64,000 bases of DNA, taken from contig NZ_FQUY01000018.1 of NCBI RefSeq assembly GCF_900129195.1, positions 1 through 64,000 of the forward strand. The letters are read 5' to 3'. The position numbers and the translations under genes were made by a program. Shown here one piece after another: positions 25,240 to 34,912 of this stretch. This DNA comes from Desulforamulus putei DSM 12395 (GTDB taxonomy: Bacteria; Bacillota; Desulfotomaculia; Desulfotomaculales; Desulfotomaculaceae). Within the stretch, counting starts at the first letter, position 1; each line of letters begins with the position of its first letter. A model generated the notes under the pieces. The model was not told the origin of the DNA. It searched no databases and saw only the letters and a list, made by a program, of their open reading frames with translations.

Positions 25240-25989
25240 GTGATGCAATTGTCTAAACTGGACGAGCAAACCGGTCGCCTAAAACAAAGACTTGGTTTTC
25301 AATGGCACAATCCATCCCTGCTGCTCCAGGCGCTGACACACAGTTCCTGTGTCCATGAAAGCAGGGGACATGGTTTATACCACAATCAAAGGCTGGAATT
25401 TCTGGGCGATGCGGTTTTAGAGTTAATCATCAGTGAAGAACTGTACCGAATGTTTCCGGACCGAACTGAGGGTGAACTGACCAAAATGCGGGCAGCTTCG
25501 GTTTGCGAGCCTTCCCTGGCCAAAGCAGCCCGGGAACTGGACCTGGGCCGTTGCCTGCGCATGGGGCGTGGTGAAGAACGCTCCGGCGGCAGGGAGCGGC
25601 CATCCATCCTGGCGGATGCCTTTGAGGCATTGTTAGGCGCCGTTTATTTGGACCAGGGTTTGGAAGTGGCCAGGAATTTTGTGTTAAGCTGTTTAAGACC
25701 CATCATTGAAGATGTTGTGGCAGGAAGGCTGGACAGGGATTATAAAACAGAACTGCAGGAAACGCTGCAACAGACTTCACCGGAACCCTTAATCTACAGG
25801 ATTATGGATGAATCGGGGCCGGATCACGATAAAACCTTTACTGCCGGGGTCTTTTACCGGGGCCGGGTGATTGGCCGGGGCAGCGGTCATTCCAAGAAAG
25901 AAGCGGAACAGCAAGCAGCCAAGGATGCCTTTAAGAATTTGGATTGGCTGAAAACGCCCGGGCCCAAACCAACCGGAGCCACCCAATAA
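25240..25989 (+). CDS. rnc: Ribonuclease III
   Basis: RNase III cuts double-stranded RNA in rRNA and mRNA processing. The catalytic domain has HSSCVHE and the signature NQRLEFLGDAVLEL, with Asp and Glu metal ligands (ILADAFEALLGAVYLDQG). The dsRNA-binding domain (DYKTELQETLQQ to KKEAEQQAAKDAFKNL) is at residues 160-235. The start may be GTG 25240, ATG 25243 or TTG 25249, all near GGGTGA. It is followed by smc as in many Firmicutes. Confidence 0.95.
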   Translation: MMQLSKLDEQTGRLKQRLGFQWHNPSLLLQALTHSSCVHESRGHGLYHNQRLEFLGDAVLELIISEELYRMFPDRTEGELTKMRAASVCEPSLAKAARELDLGRCLRMGRGEERSGGRERPSILADAFEALLGAVYLDQGLEVARNFVLSCLRPIIEDVVAGRLDRDYKTELQETLQQTSPEPLIYRIMDESGPDHDKTFTAGVFYRGRVIGRGSGHSKKEAEQQAAKDAFKNLDWLKTPGPKPTGATQ

Positions 25990-26015
25990 AGCTTGACAAC
26001 AGGGGGCAGGAAGCT

Positions 26016-29000
26016 TTGTGTCTGAAAAGAATCGATATTCAGGGATTTAAGTCCTTTGGCGACCGTGTCAGGTTAGAGCTGCATCCTGGTTTATCCGTCA
26101 TCGTGGGTCCCAATGGCAGCGGCAAAAGTAATATTTCAGATGCCATCAGCTGGTGTCTGGGAGAACAGCGGGCTTCCCATCTCAGGGGTTCTCGCATGGA
26201 AGATGTTATTTTTGCCGGCAGCGACAAGAGAAAACCTGTTAGTTTGGCGGAAGTAACCTTAACCCTGGACAACGGGGCCAAAAACTTCCCCCTGCCCTAT
26301 GAAGAAGTCGCCATAACGAGACGTCTATACCGTTCCGGAGAAAGTGAATTTTTGATCAACAAGGTGCCCTGCAGGCTAAAGGATATCCAGGCCCTCTTTA
26401 TGGATACCGGGTTAGGCCGCGGGGCCTACTCTCTTATAGGGCAAGGTAAGGTGGATGAAATTTTAAACAGCAGGCCGGAAGAAAGACGGTCTGTCATTGA
26501 AGAAGCGGCGGGTATCGTTAAATACCGCCACCGGAAAGAAGAGGCGCTGCGAAAACTATCTTCTGCTCAGCAGGATTTAAATAGAATTTCCGATATCATC
26601 AACGAACTGGCAGGACGCATCGAACCGCTGGCCCGGCAAGCCGACAAGGCCAGACAGTATAAAGAACTGAAAAATAAAGCCTGGCAATTGGAGTTGGCGT
26701 TGTTTAAGCGGGACTGGCAGGACCTGACTGCCAAAGCAAAGGAAATTTCCGAGCAGTTGCAACAGGTCAAAAGGGAGTTTCAGGACGAAAGACCGGTTAT
26801 TGAAGAAAAATTGGAGCATGCCAGGAGAAGGCTCCTTACCATAGAAAAAAACATCGGCGAAGCCAGGGACCGATATTTTAAAATTATATCAAACATTGAA
26901 ACAACGCAAAATAAATTGACCCTGGTTAACGAACAGATTTCCCACCACACGGCGGAGACGCAGAGGGTAGAAAATGACCTCCGGGAATCCCAAACAGCTT
27001 TGCAAAAACTTATTTCTGAATTAAGTGAGGAAAGGGAAAAACTGCTTAAATTAAAACAGGATGCAGCACAAAGGTTTTCCTCTGCCGGCGATAAGGCGCT
27101 GCAACAGCTTGAACAGGAAGTTCAGGAAAAACAGGCATTGCTGCAAAACCTGAACACCGATTTAATTGATCAACTGAACAGGGTGGCCCACCAGCGCAAC
27201 ATCCGGAACCAGGCGGCGGACCGCAAAGAGCAGTTAAACCAACGGTTAAATCACATGCGCAAGATGGCCGGAGAGGCTATGGAGAGGGAGAAAACCCTTG
27301 GTGTATCCATTGACGCTGCCAGGTACAGGTTGGAGGAAGCAGGCAGAAGAAAACAGGCGCTGTTATCAGAAACCCGGCAAACGGAAGAGGAACTGAAACA
27401 ATTAAACCAGGAGTTGTCCCGCATCCAAGCAAAACTTTTGGCTGCTAAAGAAGAAATGGTAGCCAAACACTCCCGGTTAAAGGTACTGGAAGAGAACTTG
27501 AGTTCTCACAGTGGTTTCATGAAGCCGGTCAGAGAACTGCTAAAGGCTTCCAAGCACCGGCAGGAGGTGTTCTCAGGCATATGTGGGGCGGTGGCAGACT
27601 TGATCAAAGTCCCCAAAGGATTGGAAACTGCCATCGAAGCGGCACTGGGCGGCGCCCTGCAAAACCTGGTCACCGAAACCTCCTCCCAGGCCAAAGCGGC
27701 CATTGAGTATTTAAAGAAACATAACCTGGGCAGGGCCACTTTTCTTCCTTTGGATTCATTGCGGCCAACCCCGGCCGGCGAATGGGAGAAAAAATCCCTC
27801 GGGTTGCCGGGTGTTATCGGTCTGGCAGCCGGTCTGACCGAGACAGAGTCCAAGTACCGTCCGGTGGTGGAATTATTGTTGGGTCGCCTGGTGGTGGTGG
27901 ATACCCTGGACAATGCCATCAAAGTGGCCAGGCAAATGCAGCAGAGAATCAGAATAGTCACTCTCACCGGCGAGTTGTTTCATCCCGGCGGATCGTTGTC
28001 CGGGGGTGGCCCTGTCCGCAATGCCGGTGGCATGCTGCACACCCGCAGGGAGCGGGACGAACTGGCCCGGTATGTGCAGGAATTGCATTTGCAAGTCCAT
28101 GAACTGACCGGCAGGTTGACGGAGAAACAACTGAAACAGCGGGAACTGTCCGGCCGGCTGCAGTCCTGCCAGCAGGAACTGGTTGCCCTGGGATTGGAGC
28201 TGCAGGCGGCGGAAATGGACTTAACCAAGGCCAAAGAAGAGTTAACCAAGGCCCGTGAACGCAGCCAGGAGAGTCAATGGGAAATCGCCAAAACAGAGCA
28301 GGAAGTTAAACATTGGTCGGAAACCGAGACGGAGGCAGCGGAGAAACTGGCGGCCCTGGAACAGGAATTGGAACAATTACAAGATCAACTGGTGGTTACA
28401 CAGGAAGAACTGGCAGCCGCCAGGGACCAAAAGGCCCAATTGGAAAGTGCAGTACACCGGGAAAAAATACGACAGGCGGAGCTGCGCCAGGAAATCTTAG
28501 GGTCGCAAAAAATTACGGACCGGCTGACGAAGGAAGTCGAGGAAAAAAGAATGTCGGTTACTGCCGCCGAGGCTTTGCTGGCGCACCTGCATAACAGGGC
28601 CCAAGAACTGGAAGAACAGAGGTCTTTATTAGCAACAGAATTACAAAAACTGGAACAGGAGCAAATATTGGCTGATGAAAACCTCAAGTCACAGCAAACA
28701 AAATATGAGGCTGAGGCAGCGGTCTTAAAGGAACTGGAGGACCAGTGGCAAAGACTTCAGGAGCAGTGGCACAGGACCCGGGAGCAGATTCATGCTTTGG
28801 AGCTGCAGCAGGCCCGGAACCAAACCGAACTGGAACTGTTAACCAACCGGCTGGCGGAATACGGCATTGACGACCCGGCCGGGATTAACGTGGAACCGGC
28901 GGCCAGCAAAAGGCAGGCCAGGGCCGATTTGCAGGAGATCAGGGGGCAAATGGCAGCGCTGGGACCGGTAAATGCCGGAGCTGAGGCGGAATATCAGGAA

Positions 29001-29576
29001 GTGATGGAAAGGTATCATTTTCTTTTAGGCCAAAAACAAGACCTGGAGGAAAGCAGAAGGTCGCTGGAACAGCTGGTAGAGGAATTAAACCGTTTAATGT
29101 CCAGTCAATTTGAACATGCCTTTACCGTTATTAACCAAAACTTCAACAGGGTGTTTCAACAGTTGTTTGGCGGCGGGGGCGCCTCCATGTCCCTCACCGG
29201 CGGGGATGCCCTCACCTGTGGCATTGAAATCACCGCCCGACCTCCGGGTAAGAAGAATCAAAGTCTGTCTCTTCTCTCCGGGGGAGAAAGGGCATTAACG
29301 GCCATCGCCCTGTTATTTGCCATCTTACAATACAAGCCCAGCCCCTTTTGCGTGTTGGATGAAATAGAAGCATCCCTGGATGAAGCCAATGTAAAACGGT
29401 TTGCTGATTATTTGTCCCGCACATCCCAGGAAGTGCAGTTTATTGTCATCAGTCACCGTAAAGGCACCATGGAACGGGCCGATGCCCTTTACGGCGTCAC
29501 CATGGACGAAGCGGGGGTCACCCGGCTGCTTTCCATGTCCCTGGAAGAAATAAAGGGAAATAAACGGTTGGCATAA
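26016..29576 (+). CDS. smc: Chromosome segregation protein SMC
   Basis: SMC forms the condensin ring with ScpA and ScpB and organises the chromosome. The N-terminal head has Walker A GPNGSGKSNISDAISWCLG; coiled coils fill roughly residues 165-500 and 680-1010; the hinge lies near 510-670 (GFMKPVRELL to TLTGELFHPGGSLSGGG). The C-terminal head carries LSGGERALTAIALLFA and FCVLDEIEASLDEANV. The TTG at 26016, behind AGGGGG, gives 1186 residues, the same length as in B. subtilis; the open frame runs further back into rnc. Confidence 0.95.
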   Translation: MCLKRIDIQGFKSFGDRVRLELHPGLSVIVGPNGSGKSNISDAISWCLGEQRASHLRGSRMEDVIFAGSDKRKPVSLAEVTLTLDNGAKNFPLPYEEVAITRRLYRSGESEFLINKVPCRLKDIQALFMDTGLGRGAYSLIGQGKVDEILNSRPEERRSVIEEAAGIVKYRHRKEEALRKLSSAQQDLNRISDIINELAGRIEPLARQADKARQYKELKNKAWQLELALFKRDWQDLTAKAKEISEQLQQVKREFQDERPVIEEKLEHARRRLLTIEKNIGEARDRYFKIISNIETTQNKLTLVNEQISHHTAETQRVENDLRESQTALQKLISELSEEREKLLKLKQDAAQRFSSAGDKALQQLEQEVQEKQALLQNLNTDLIDQLNRVAHQRNIRNQAADRKEQLNQRLNHMRKMAGEAMEREKTLGVSIDAARYRLEEAGRRKQALLSETRQTEEELKQLNQELSRIQAKLLAAKEEMVAKHSRLKVLEENLSSHSGFMKPVRELLKASKHRQEVFSGICGAVADLIKVPKGLETAIEAALGGALQNLVTETSSQAKAAIEYLKKHNLGRATFLPLDSLRPTPAGEWEKKSLGLPGVIGLAAGLTETESKYRPVVELLLGRLVVVDTLDNAIKVARQMQQRIRIVTLTGELFHPGGSLSGGGPVRNAGGMLHTRRERDELARYVQELHLQVHELTGRLTEKQLKQRELSGRLQSCQQELVALGLELQAAEMDLTKAKEELTKARERSQESQWEIAKTEQEVKHWSETETEAAEKLAALEQELEQLQDQLVVTQEELAAARDQKAQLESAVHREKIRQAELRQEILGSQKITDRLTKEVEEKRMSVTAAEALLAHLHNRAQELEEQRSLLATELQKLEQEQILADENLKSQQTKYEAEAAVLKELEDQWQRLQEQWHRTREQIHALELQQARNQTELELLTNRLAEYGIDDPAGINVEPAASKRQARADLQEIRGQMAALGPVNAGAEAEYQEVMERYHFLLGQKQDLEESRRSLEQLVEELNRLMSSQFEHAFTVINQNFNRVFQQLFGGGGASMSLTGGDALTCGIEITARPPGKKNQSLSLLSGGERALTAIALLFAILQYKPSPFCVLDEIEASLDEANVKRFADYLSRTSQEVQFIVISHRKGTMERADALYGVTMDEAGVTRLLSMSLEEIKGNKRLA

Positions 29577-29675
29577 CATAAACCCTGGCTTCCATGATTG
29601 ACAGGGCCTTTTATTTGGCATTATAGTATGGACAGGCTCTGCCAAATACGAGTATTGTACTGGAGGTATTGTGAA

Positions 29676-30605
29676 GTGGGCTTTTTCAGCCGTTTGAAAG
29701 AGAGCTTAACCAAGACCCGCCAAACCTTTATCGAAAAAATTGACCAGGTGGTTACCGGGCGGAAGGGTATTGATGAAGAATTATACGAGGAACTGGAAGA
29801 AGTATTAATCCAGGCAGATGTGGGTGTAAACACCGCCATGAAGCTGGTGGAGCGGGTGCGCAAGGGTGTTAAGGCCAGAAATGTACAGGAGGCTTCACGG
29901 CTGAAGGATATTTTCCAGGAAGAGTTGGCATACCTGATGGGTGAGAAGGTTACACCCATTCATGAGAACCCCGACGGACCTACGGTGATTATGGTGGTAG
30001 GCGTCAACGGGGTAGGAAAGACCACCACCATCGGTAAAATGGCCCATCAATACAAGGAACAGGGCAAAAAGGTCCTGCTGGCAGCCGGGGATACCTTCCG
30101 GGCCGCAGCTATCGACCAGTTGGAAATTTGGGCGCAACGGGTGGGTGTGGATATCATCAAACACCAGGAAGGCTCCGATCCGGGCGCCGTGGCTTATGAT
30201 GCCGTTCATGCGGCGCGCTCCCGTAAGGTCGATGTCCTGCTGATTGATACCGCTGGACGGCTGCACAACAAAAGCAATTTAATGGACGAATTAAGGAAGG
30301 TGCACAAAATTATCGCCCGTGAGATGCCCGGCGCTCCCCACGAGGTGCTGCTGGTCCTGGATGCCACCACCGGTCAAAATGCCCTCAGCCAGGCGAAGAT
30401 CTTCAGTGAGGCTGTCCATGTTACCGGTATCGCTTTAACCAAACTGGACGGTACCGCCAAGGGCGGCGTAGTTACCGCCATTGTTACTGAAATGGCCATT
30501 CCGGTGAAGCTGATCGGCATCGGGGAAAGAATGGATGACTTAAGACAATTCAACCCCAGGGACTTTATCGATGCGCTGTATGATAAAAGAAAAGACGATG
30601 AGTAG
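29676..30605 (+). CDS. ftsY: Signal recognition particle receptor FtsY
   Basis: FtsY is the GTPase receptor that docks SRP-ribosome complexes at the membrane. The N domain ([22 protein letters not shown]) leads into the G domain with [42 protein letters not shown] and [13 protein letters not shown] at 29676 lies 8 bases after GGAGGT; the in-frame codon at 29598 adds a tail lacking an SD. 309 residues shows a short form without the acidic A domain. It follows smc and has its own terminator. Confidence 0.96.
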   Translation: MGFFSRLKESLTKTRQTFIEKIDQVVTGRKGIDEELYEELEEVLIQADVGVNTAMKLVERVRKGVKARNVQEASRLKDIFQEELAYLMGEKVTPIHENPDGPTVIMVVGVNGVGKTTTIGKMAHQYKEQGKKVLLAAGDTFRAAAIDQLEIWAQRVGVDIIKHQEGSDPGAVAYDAVHAARSRKVDVLLIDTAGRLHNKSNLMDELRKVHKIIAREMPGAPHEVLLVLDATTGQNALSQAKIFSEAVHVTGIALTKLDGTAKGGVVTAIVTEMAIPVKLIGIGERMDDLRQFNPRDFIDALYDKRKDDE

Positions 30606-30620
30606 ATAAAATCAGGATAC

Positions 30621-30660
30621 AAGAAGAACTCTCCGGAAAGTCTTGAGTTCTTCTTTTTTA
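30621..30660 (+). terminator. ftsY terminator
   Basis: AAGAAGAACTC (30621-30631) pairs with GAGTTCTTCTT (30645-30655), followed by TTTTTA. Confidence 0.9.
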
Positions 30661-30730
30661 TTTGTTTTTGTGAATAAATCTGCAGGAAAAATCAAAAGAT
30701 ATTCCTGACAAATCATTAGGAGGTATAAAA

Positions 30731-30931
30731 ATGCCCGAAGTAGCATGCACCGTAAACAACTGCAAGTACTGGACCCAAAATAACCTTTGCACCGCTAAAC
30801 AAATCATCGTCCAAAACGATTCTCAGGGTGGCGGTATCAGCCCCAATGCCAGCTTGCAAAACCTGACGGCAACTCCTGCCAACAGTATTGATGACACCTG
30901 CTGCCAAACCTTTAAACCTGTTAACGGATAA
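30731..30931 (+). CDS. DUF1540 domain protein
   Basis: The 66-residue protein starts MPEVACTVNNCKYWTQNNLCTA, the Cys pattern (CxxNNCxYW...C) of DUF1540, a small Clostridia/Bacilli family of unknown function thought to bind metal. Two more Cys lie in DDTCCQTF. AGGAGG precedes the ATG. It has its own terminator and appears to be a single gene. Function unknown. Confidence 0.85.
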   Translation: MPEVACTVNNCKYWTQNNLCTAKQIIVQNDSQGGGISPNASLQNLTATPANSIDDTCCQTFKPVNG

Positions 30932-30935
30932 CAGC

Positions 30936-30961
30936 AAACACCCCTGACGGGGTGTTTTTTT
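30936..30961 (+). terminator. Terminator of the DUF1540 gene
   Basis: AAACACCCC (30936-30944) and GGGGTGTTT (30949-30957) form a stem with a TGAC loop and a T-run. Confidence 0.92.
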
Positions 30962-31085
30962 ATGATATGAGAAAATCAAACTAAAAATTATTGGTTTTGG
31001 AGGAAATCAAACCTGGCAAGGAGAATATTTCAAGTTTGTATAACCCAAGCTATGTTTAGAAATTTGTGGGAAAAGGAGAATCGTT

Positions 31086-31877
31086 ATGACGGTACGCATC
31101 GCCATTATTGGGGGGACCGGTGTCTATGACCCCAATATATTGACCAATATTCGGGACGAAAAAGTGAGTACCCCTTACGGTGAAGTCAGTTTAAAAATCG
31201 GTGACTATCAGGGGAAATCCGTGGCCTTTTTAAACCGCCACGGCGCCGGGCACTCGGTACCGCCTCACCTGGTGAATTACCGGGCCAATATTGCTGCCCT
31301 GAAGGAACTGGGGGTTAAAAGCATCTTTGCCACAGCCGCCGTGGGCTCGCTGAATATGAACATGGCGCCGGGACATTTTGTCTTTGCTGATCAATTTTTA
31401 GATTTTACCAAGGTCCGCCAGCATACTTTCTTTGAGGGCGGGGAACAGGGTGTTGTTCATATCGACATGACCGACCCCTACTGCCCGGAGTTGCGCCAGG
31501 TTTTAGCCGACGCTGCGGAAGAACTGGGTTTAACCTATCACAAGTACGGCACCTATGTAACCACCGAAGGACCTCGTTTTGAAACGCCGGCCGAAATTAA
31601 AATGTATAAACTGCTGGGGGGTGACCTGGTGGGCATGACCAGTGTACCGGAGGTTGTGCTGGCCCGGGAGAAAGAAATGTGCTATGCCAATATTTCCATG
31701 GTGACCAACTATGCAGCCGGCATTTCACCGACCAAACTGACCCACCAGGAAGTGTTGGATGTAATGGCTGCCAATGCAGAGAATCTGAGAAAATTGGCTA
31801 TGAAAGCCATCAGCCTGATTGACCCGGAAAGGGGCTGCCTGTGCCAGGACGCACTGGAGAAGCTGAACAAGGAGTGA
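31086..31877 (+). CDS. mtnP: Methylthioadenosine/methylthioinosine phosphorylase family, probably 6-oxopurine type
   Basis: The enzyme splits 5'-methylthio- (or deoxy-) nucleosides with phosphate to the ribose 1-phosphate and a base. The phosphate loop is GGTGVYD; RHGAGHSVPPHLVNYRANI follows, closer to the archaeal MTI type than to the RHGRQH of human MTAP. At the base site the enzyme has Thr-Asn208-Tyr-Ala210, while adenine-specific MTAP has Asp-Tyr-Asp. Asn and Ala at these positions are known from hypoxanthine-releasing MTI phosphorylases. The product is therefore likely MTI phosphorylase; the symbol is the family name. It heads a five-gene operon with a deaminase. AAAGGAGAA precedes the ATG. 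Confidence 0.9.
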   Translation: MTVRIAIIGGTGVYDPNILTNIRDEKVSTPYGEVSLKIGDYQGKSVAFLNRHGAGHSVPPHLVNYRANIAALKELGVKSIFATAAVGSLNMNMAPGHFVFADQFLDFTKVRQHTFFEGGEQGVVHIDMTDPYCPELRQVLADAAEELGLTYHKYGTYVTTEGPRFETPAEIKMYKLLGGDLVGMTSVPEVVLAREKEMCYANISMVTNYAAGISPTKLTHQEVLDVMAANAENLRKLAMKAISLIDPERGCLCQDALEKLNKE

Positions 31878-31884
31878 ACCTCTA

Positions 31885-32925
31885 ATGGATGCAATCATCT
31901 GGGAAAATGACAGTCTCCGCCTGCTGGATCAAACCAAGCTGCCCCGTAGCATCGAATATATCGAATGCAACGACTATCGGACGGTGGCGGAAGCCATCAA
32001 AAGACTTGCCGTCCGTGGCGCGCCGGCCATTGGCGCCGCCGCTGCCTACGGTTTGGTGGTAGGAGCCAGGCAAATCGAAGCTGCCGACCGCAAAACCTTT
32101 TTAGAGAAACTGGAGGCCATCGCCGGTGAATTGGGGGCCACCCGCCCCACCGCAGTCAACCTGCGCTGGGCCCTGGACCGTATGATGATGCGGCTTACCA
32201 CCGCGCCGGAACAGGATGTTCAGGAACTGCGCAGGATCATGCTGGATGAAGCTCACGCCATCTATAACGAAGACGTCCAGAGCAATCGTAAAATGGGGGA
32301 ATTTGGCCAGGAACTGCTGCCTGACGGGGCCAGGGTGTTAACCCACTGCAATGCCGGGGCCCTAGCCACCGCCGGTTACGGAACTGCCCTTGGCGTCATT
32401 CGGGCAGCCCATGAAAAGGGCAAGCAGATTAGTGTTTATGCCGATGAGACCAGGCCTCTGCTGCAGGGCGCCAGGCTGACCGCCTGGGAAATGGTGCAGG
32501 AGGGAATTCCTGTTACCTTAATCACCGACAACATGGCGGGTTATCTAATGGCCAAGAAAATGGTTGACTGCGTCATTGTAGGGGCCGACAGGATCACTGC
32601 CAACGGGGATGTGGCCAACAAAATCGGTACCTACGGAGTGGCGGTGCTGGCCAAGTACCACAACATTCCTTTTTACGTGGCAGCTCCCCTGTCCACCATT
32701 GACATGGGCCTTTCCTCCGGCGAAGAAATCCCCATCGAAGAAAGGGACCCCCGGGAAGTGACCCACCATGCCGGGCAGGCCATGGCGCCGGACGGTGTGC
32801 AGGTATGGAATCCGGCCTTTGATGTCACCCCCAATCATTTGGTGACGGCCATTATCACCGAAATGGGCATCGTTTACCCACCCTATATTGAAAATTTGGC
32901 AAAAATCTGCGGTTATAAAAAATAA
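31885..32925 (+). CDS. mtnA: S-methyl-5-thioribose-1-phosphate isomerase
   Basis: MtnA turns methylthioribose 1-phosphate (or 5-deoxyribose 1-phosphate) into the ribulose 1-phosphate. Family marks are [33 protein letters not shown] with the catalytic Cys, and [19 protein letters not shown] with the catalytic Asp. 346 residues is standard. It starts 7 bases after the phosphorylase gene and passes its product to the aldolase encoded three genes later. Confidence 0.96.
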   Translation: MDAIIWENDSLRLLDQTKLPRSIEYIECNDYRTVAEAIKRLAVRGAPAIGAAAAYGLVVGARQIEAADRKTFLEKLEAIAGELGATRPTAVNLRWALDRMMMRLTTAPEQDVQELRRIMLDEAHAIYNEDVQSNRKMGEFGQELLPDGARVLTHCNAGALATAGYGTALGVIRAAHEKGKQISVYADETRPLLQGARLTAWEMVQEGIPVTLITDNMAGYLMAKKMVDCVIVGADRITANGDVANKIGTYGVAVLAKYHNIPFYVAAPLSTIDMGLSSGEEIPIEERDPREVTHHAGQAMAPDGVQVWNPAFDVTPNHLVTAIITEMGIVYPPYIENLAKICGYKK

Positions 32926-32936
32926 GGAGGACAAAG

Positions 32937-34193
32937 ATGCCGGATTATATTGTAAGGGACATTAACCTGGCTCCCTCCGGCCGTTTAAAAATCGACTGGG
33001 TACGCCAGCACATGCCGGTTTTAAACGTAATTCGGGAGCAGTTTGAAAAGGAACAGCCCTTTAAGGGATACCGGGTGGCGGTATGCATTCACCTGGAGGC
33101 AAAAACAGCTTATTTGGCTGAGGTGCTAAAGGCCGGCGGCGCGGATGTCTCCATCGCCGGTTCCAACCCGTTGTCCACCCAGGACGATGTGGCTGCCGCC
33201 CTGGCCGCCGCAGGCATCAATGTTTACTCCTGGTACAATGCCACCGATGAAGAATACAAGGCCCATCTTTTACATTTAATTGATGATCAACCGGACATCG
33301 TCATTGATGACGGCGGCGACGTGGTACAACTGCTGCACACCGAAAGAACTGATATGGCCGCTAGGGTCCTGGGTGGCTGCGAGGAGACCACCACCGGGGT
33401 TTTGCGCCTGCGTTCCCTGGAAAAACAGGGAGCCCTCAAGTTCCCCATGATTGCCGTCAACGATGCCTATTGCAAGTTCCTGTTTGACAACCGCTATGGC
33501 ACCGGGGAGTCCGTGTGGTCCGGTATTATGCGCACCACCAACTTAATAACCGCCGGGAAGACGGTGGTGGTGGCCGGTTACGGCTGGTGCGGCAAAGGAA
33601 TTGCCATGCGGGCCAGGGGACTGGGGGCCAGGGTCATTGTCACCGAGGTGGATCCTGTGAAGGCCATCGAAGCCTATATGGACGGCTTCCATCCCATGCA
33701 CAGCCTGGAGGCTGCCAAACTGGGAGATGTTTTTATCACCGCCACCGGCTGTAAAGATGTCTTTACCGCCCAGCACTACCAGGTCATGAAAGACGGGGCC
33801 ATTCTCTGCAACGCCGGTCATTTTGATGTGGAAGTCAATAAACCTGATTTGGCGGCCATGGCCACCGCCCGGCGAATTGTTCGCAAGGACATCGAAGAAT
33901 TTACCCTCAAAGACGGCCGTAAACTCTATTTACTGGCAGAAGGGCGTCTGGTGAACCTGGCAGCGGGGGACGGCCATCCGGCGGAAATCATGGATATGTC
34001 CTTTGCCCTGCAGGCCTTAAGTGCCCGTTACGTGCTGGAAAACGCAAAAAGTTTGCAAAACAAGGTTTATGTAGTTCCCAAGGAAATTGATGACCGTGTG
34101 GCCAACCTGAAGCTTCAGTCGCTGGGAATCCGCATCGACCGGCTGACTCCCGAGCAGGAAGCTTATATCAATGAATGGAACCACGCCACCTAG
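32937..34193 (+). CDS. ahcY: Adenosylhomocysteinase family (SAH or S-inosylhomocysteine hydrolase)
   Basis: The enzyme releases homocysteine from S-adenosyl- or S-inosyl-homocysteine with bound NAD. Motifs are [56 protein letters not shown], the NAD loop [11 protein letters not shown] and [10 protein letters not shown]. At 418 residues it is the short form without the ~40-residue insert, like archaeal enzymes, including the methanogen enzyme known to prefer S-inosylhomocysteine. Its operon includes a deaminase able in relatives to make that substrate. Preference cannot be read from the sequence alone. Confidence 0.92.
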   Translation: MPDYIVRDINLAPSGRLKIDWVRQHMPVLNVIREQFEKEQPFKGYRVAVCIHLEAKTAYLAEVLKAGGADVSIAGSNPLSTQDDVAAALAAAGINVYSWYNATDEEYKAHLLHLIDDQPDIVIDDGGDVVQLLHTERTDMAARVLGGCEETTTGVLRLRSLEKQGALKFPMIAVNDAYCKFLFDNRYGTGESVWSGIMRTTNLITAGKTVVVAGYGWCGKGIAMRARGLGARVIVTEVDPVKAIEAYMDGFHPMHSLEAAKLGDVFITATGCKDVFTAQHYQVMKDGAILCNAGHFDVEVNKPDLAAMATARRIVRKDIEEFTLKDGRKLYLLAEGRLVNLAAGDGHPAEIMDMSFALQALSARYVLENAKSLQNKVYVVPKEIDDRVANLKLQSLGIRIDRLTPEQEAYINEWNHAT

Positions 34194-34207
34194 GTGGGAG
34201 ACCAAAG

Positions 34208-34912
34208 ATGAATGCAGCCATTGAAACAGCGAAGGAAAAGGTAACGGAACTGGGAAAAAAGATGCTGACTGCCGGACTGGTGGCAGGCACCTGGGGCAAT
34301 ATCTCTGCCCTGGTCCGGGAGGCAGGGGTGGTGGTGATTACCCCCAGCGGTATGGACTACACCCGTCTCCAGGCAGCGGATATGGTGGTGCTGGACCTGA
34401 ACGGTCGGGTCATAGACGGACATCGCAGACCCTCCAGCGAGGCGCCTTTGCACCTGGCCATTTATCGTGCCAGGGAGGACGTAGCGGGGATTGTTCACAC
34501 CCATAGTGAAGTGGCATCGGCCTTTGCGGTGGTTCGGCAACCCATCCAACCGGTGGTGGAAGATGCAGCCATGCTGGTTGGGGGGGCGGTGGAAGTGGCT
34601 CTGTATGCCCTGCCAGGCACCGATGAATTGGCACAGAACGTGGTGGCCGCTCTGGGACAGCGATATGCCGTGTTGATGGCCAACCACGGGCTGGTGGGTG
34701 TGGGCCGCAGCGTCGAGGAGGCCTTTACGGTTTGCCAGGTGGTTGAGAAATGTGCCAGAATTTATGCCTGGTCCAAAACAATCGGGCAGCCGGTGGTAAT
34801 ACCGGAACAGGATGTGTTATTGCTGGGCAGGGCATACCGTAACGCCTACGGGCAGCCCTCAGAACAGAGAGTACCCTTTCGGGGGAGTGTAGGAGAGATG
34901 AATTTTGAATAA
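34208..34912 (+). CDS. Class II aldolase family, probable 5-deoxy- or methylthio-ribulose-1-phosphate aldolase
   Basis: The 234-residue protein is a FucA/AraD-type class II aldolase. GTWGNISA near residue 30, SSEAPLHLAIYR with the catalytic Glu, the zinc ligands HTHSEVASAF and the C-terminal His in ANHGLVGVG are all present. With MtnA just upstream, the likely substrate is methylthioribulose or 5-deoxyribulose 1-phosphate, giving DHAP plus an aldehyde, as in the known DHAP shunt; the MtnB dehydratase role is an alternative. ATG at 34208 is preferred (GGTGGGAG); a codon at 34175 lies in ahcY. Its end overlaps the next start by 8 bases. Confidence 0.85.
   Translation: MNAAIETAKEKVTELGKKMLTAGLVAGTWGNISALVREAGVVVITPSGMDYTRLQAADMVVLDLNGRVIDGHRRPSSEAPLHLAIYRAREDVAGIVHTHSEVASAFAVVRQPIQPVVEDAAMLVGGAVEVALYALPGTDELAQNVVAALGQRYAVLMANHGLVGVGRSVEEAFTVCQVVEKCARIYAWSKTIGQPVVIPEQDVLLLGRAYRNAYGQPSEQRVPFRGSVGEMNFE

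Noticed and set aside
29580-29616. Terminator between smc and ftsY
   Set aside because: Only a weak CCCTG/CAGGG stem with a poor T-run; not enough to call.
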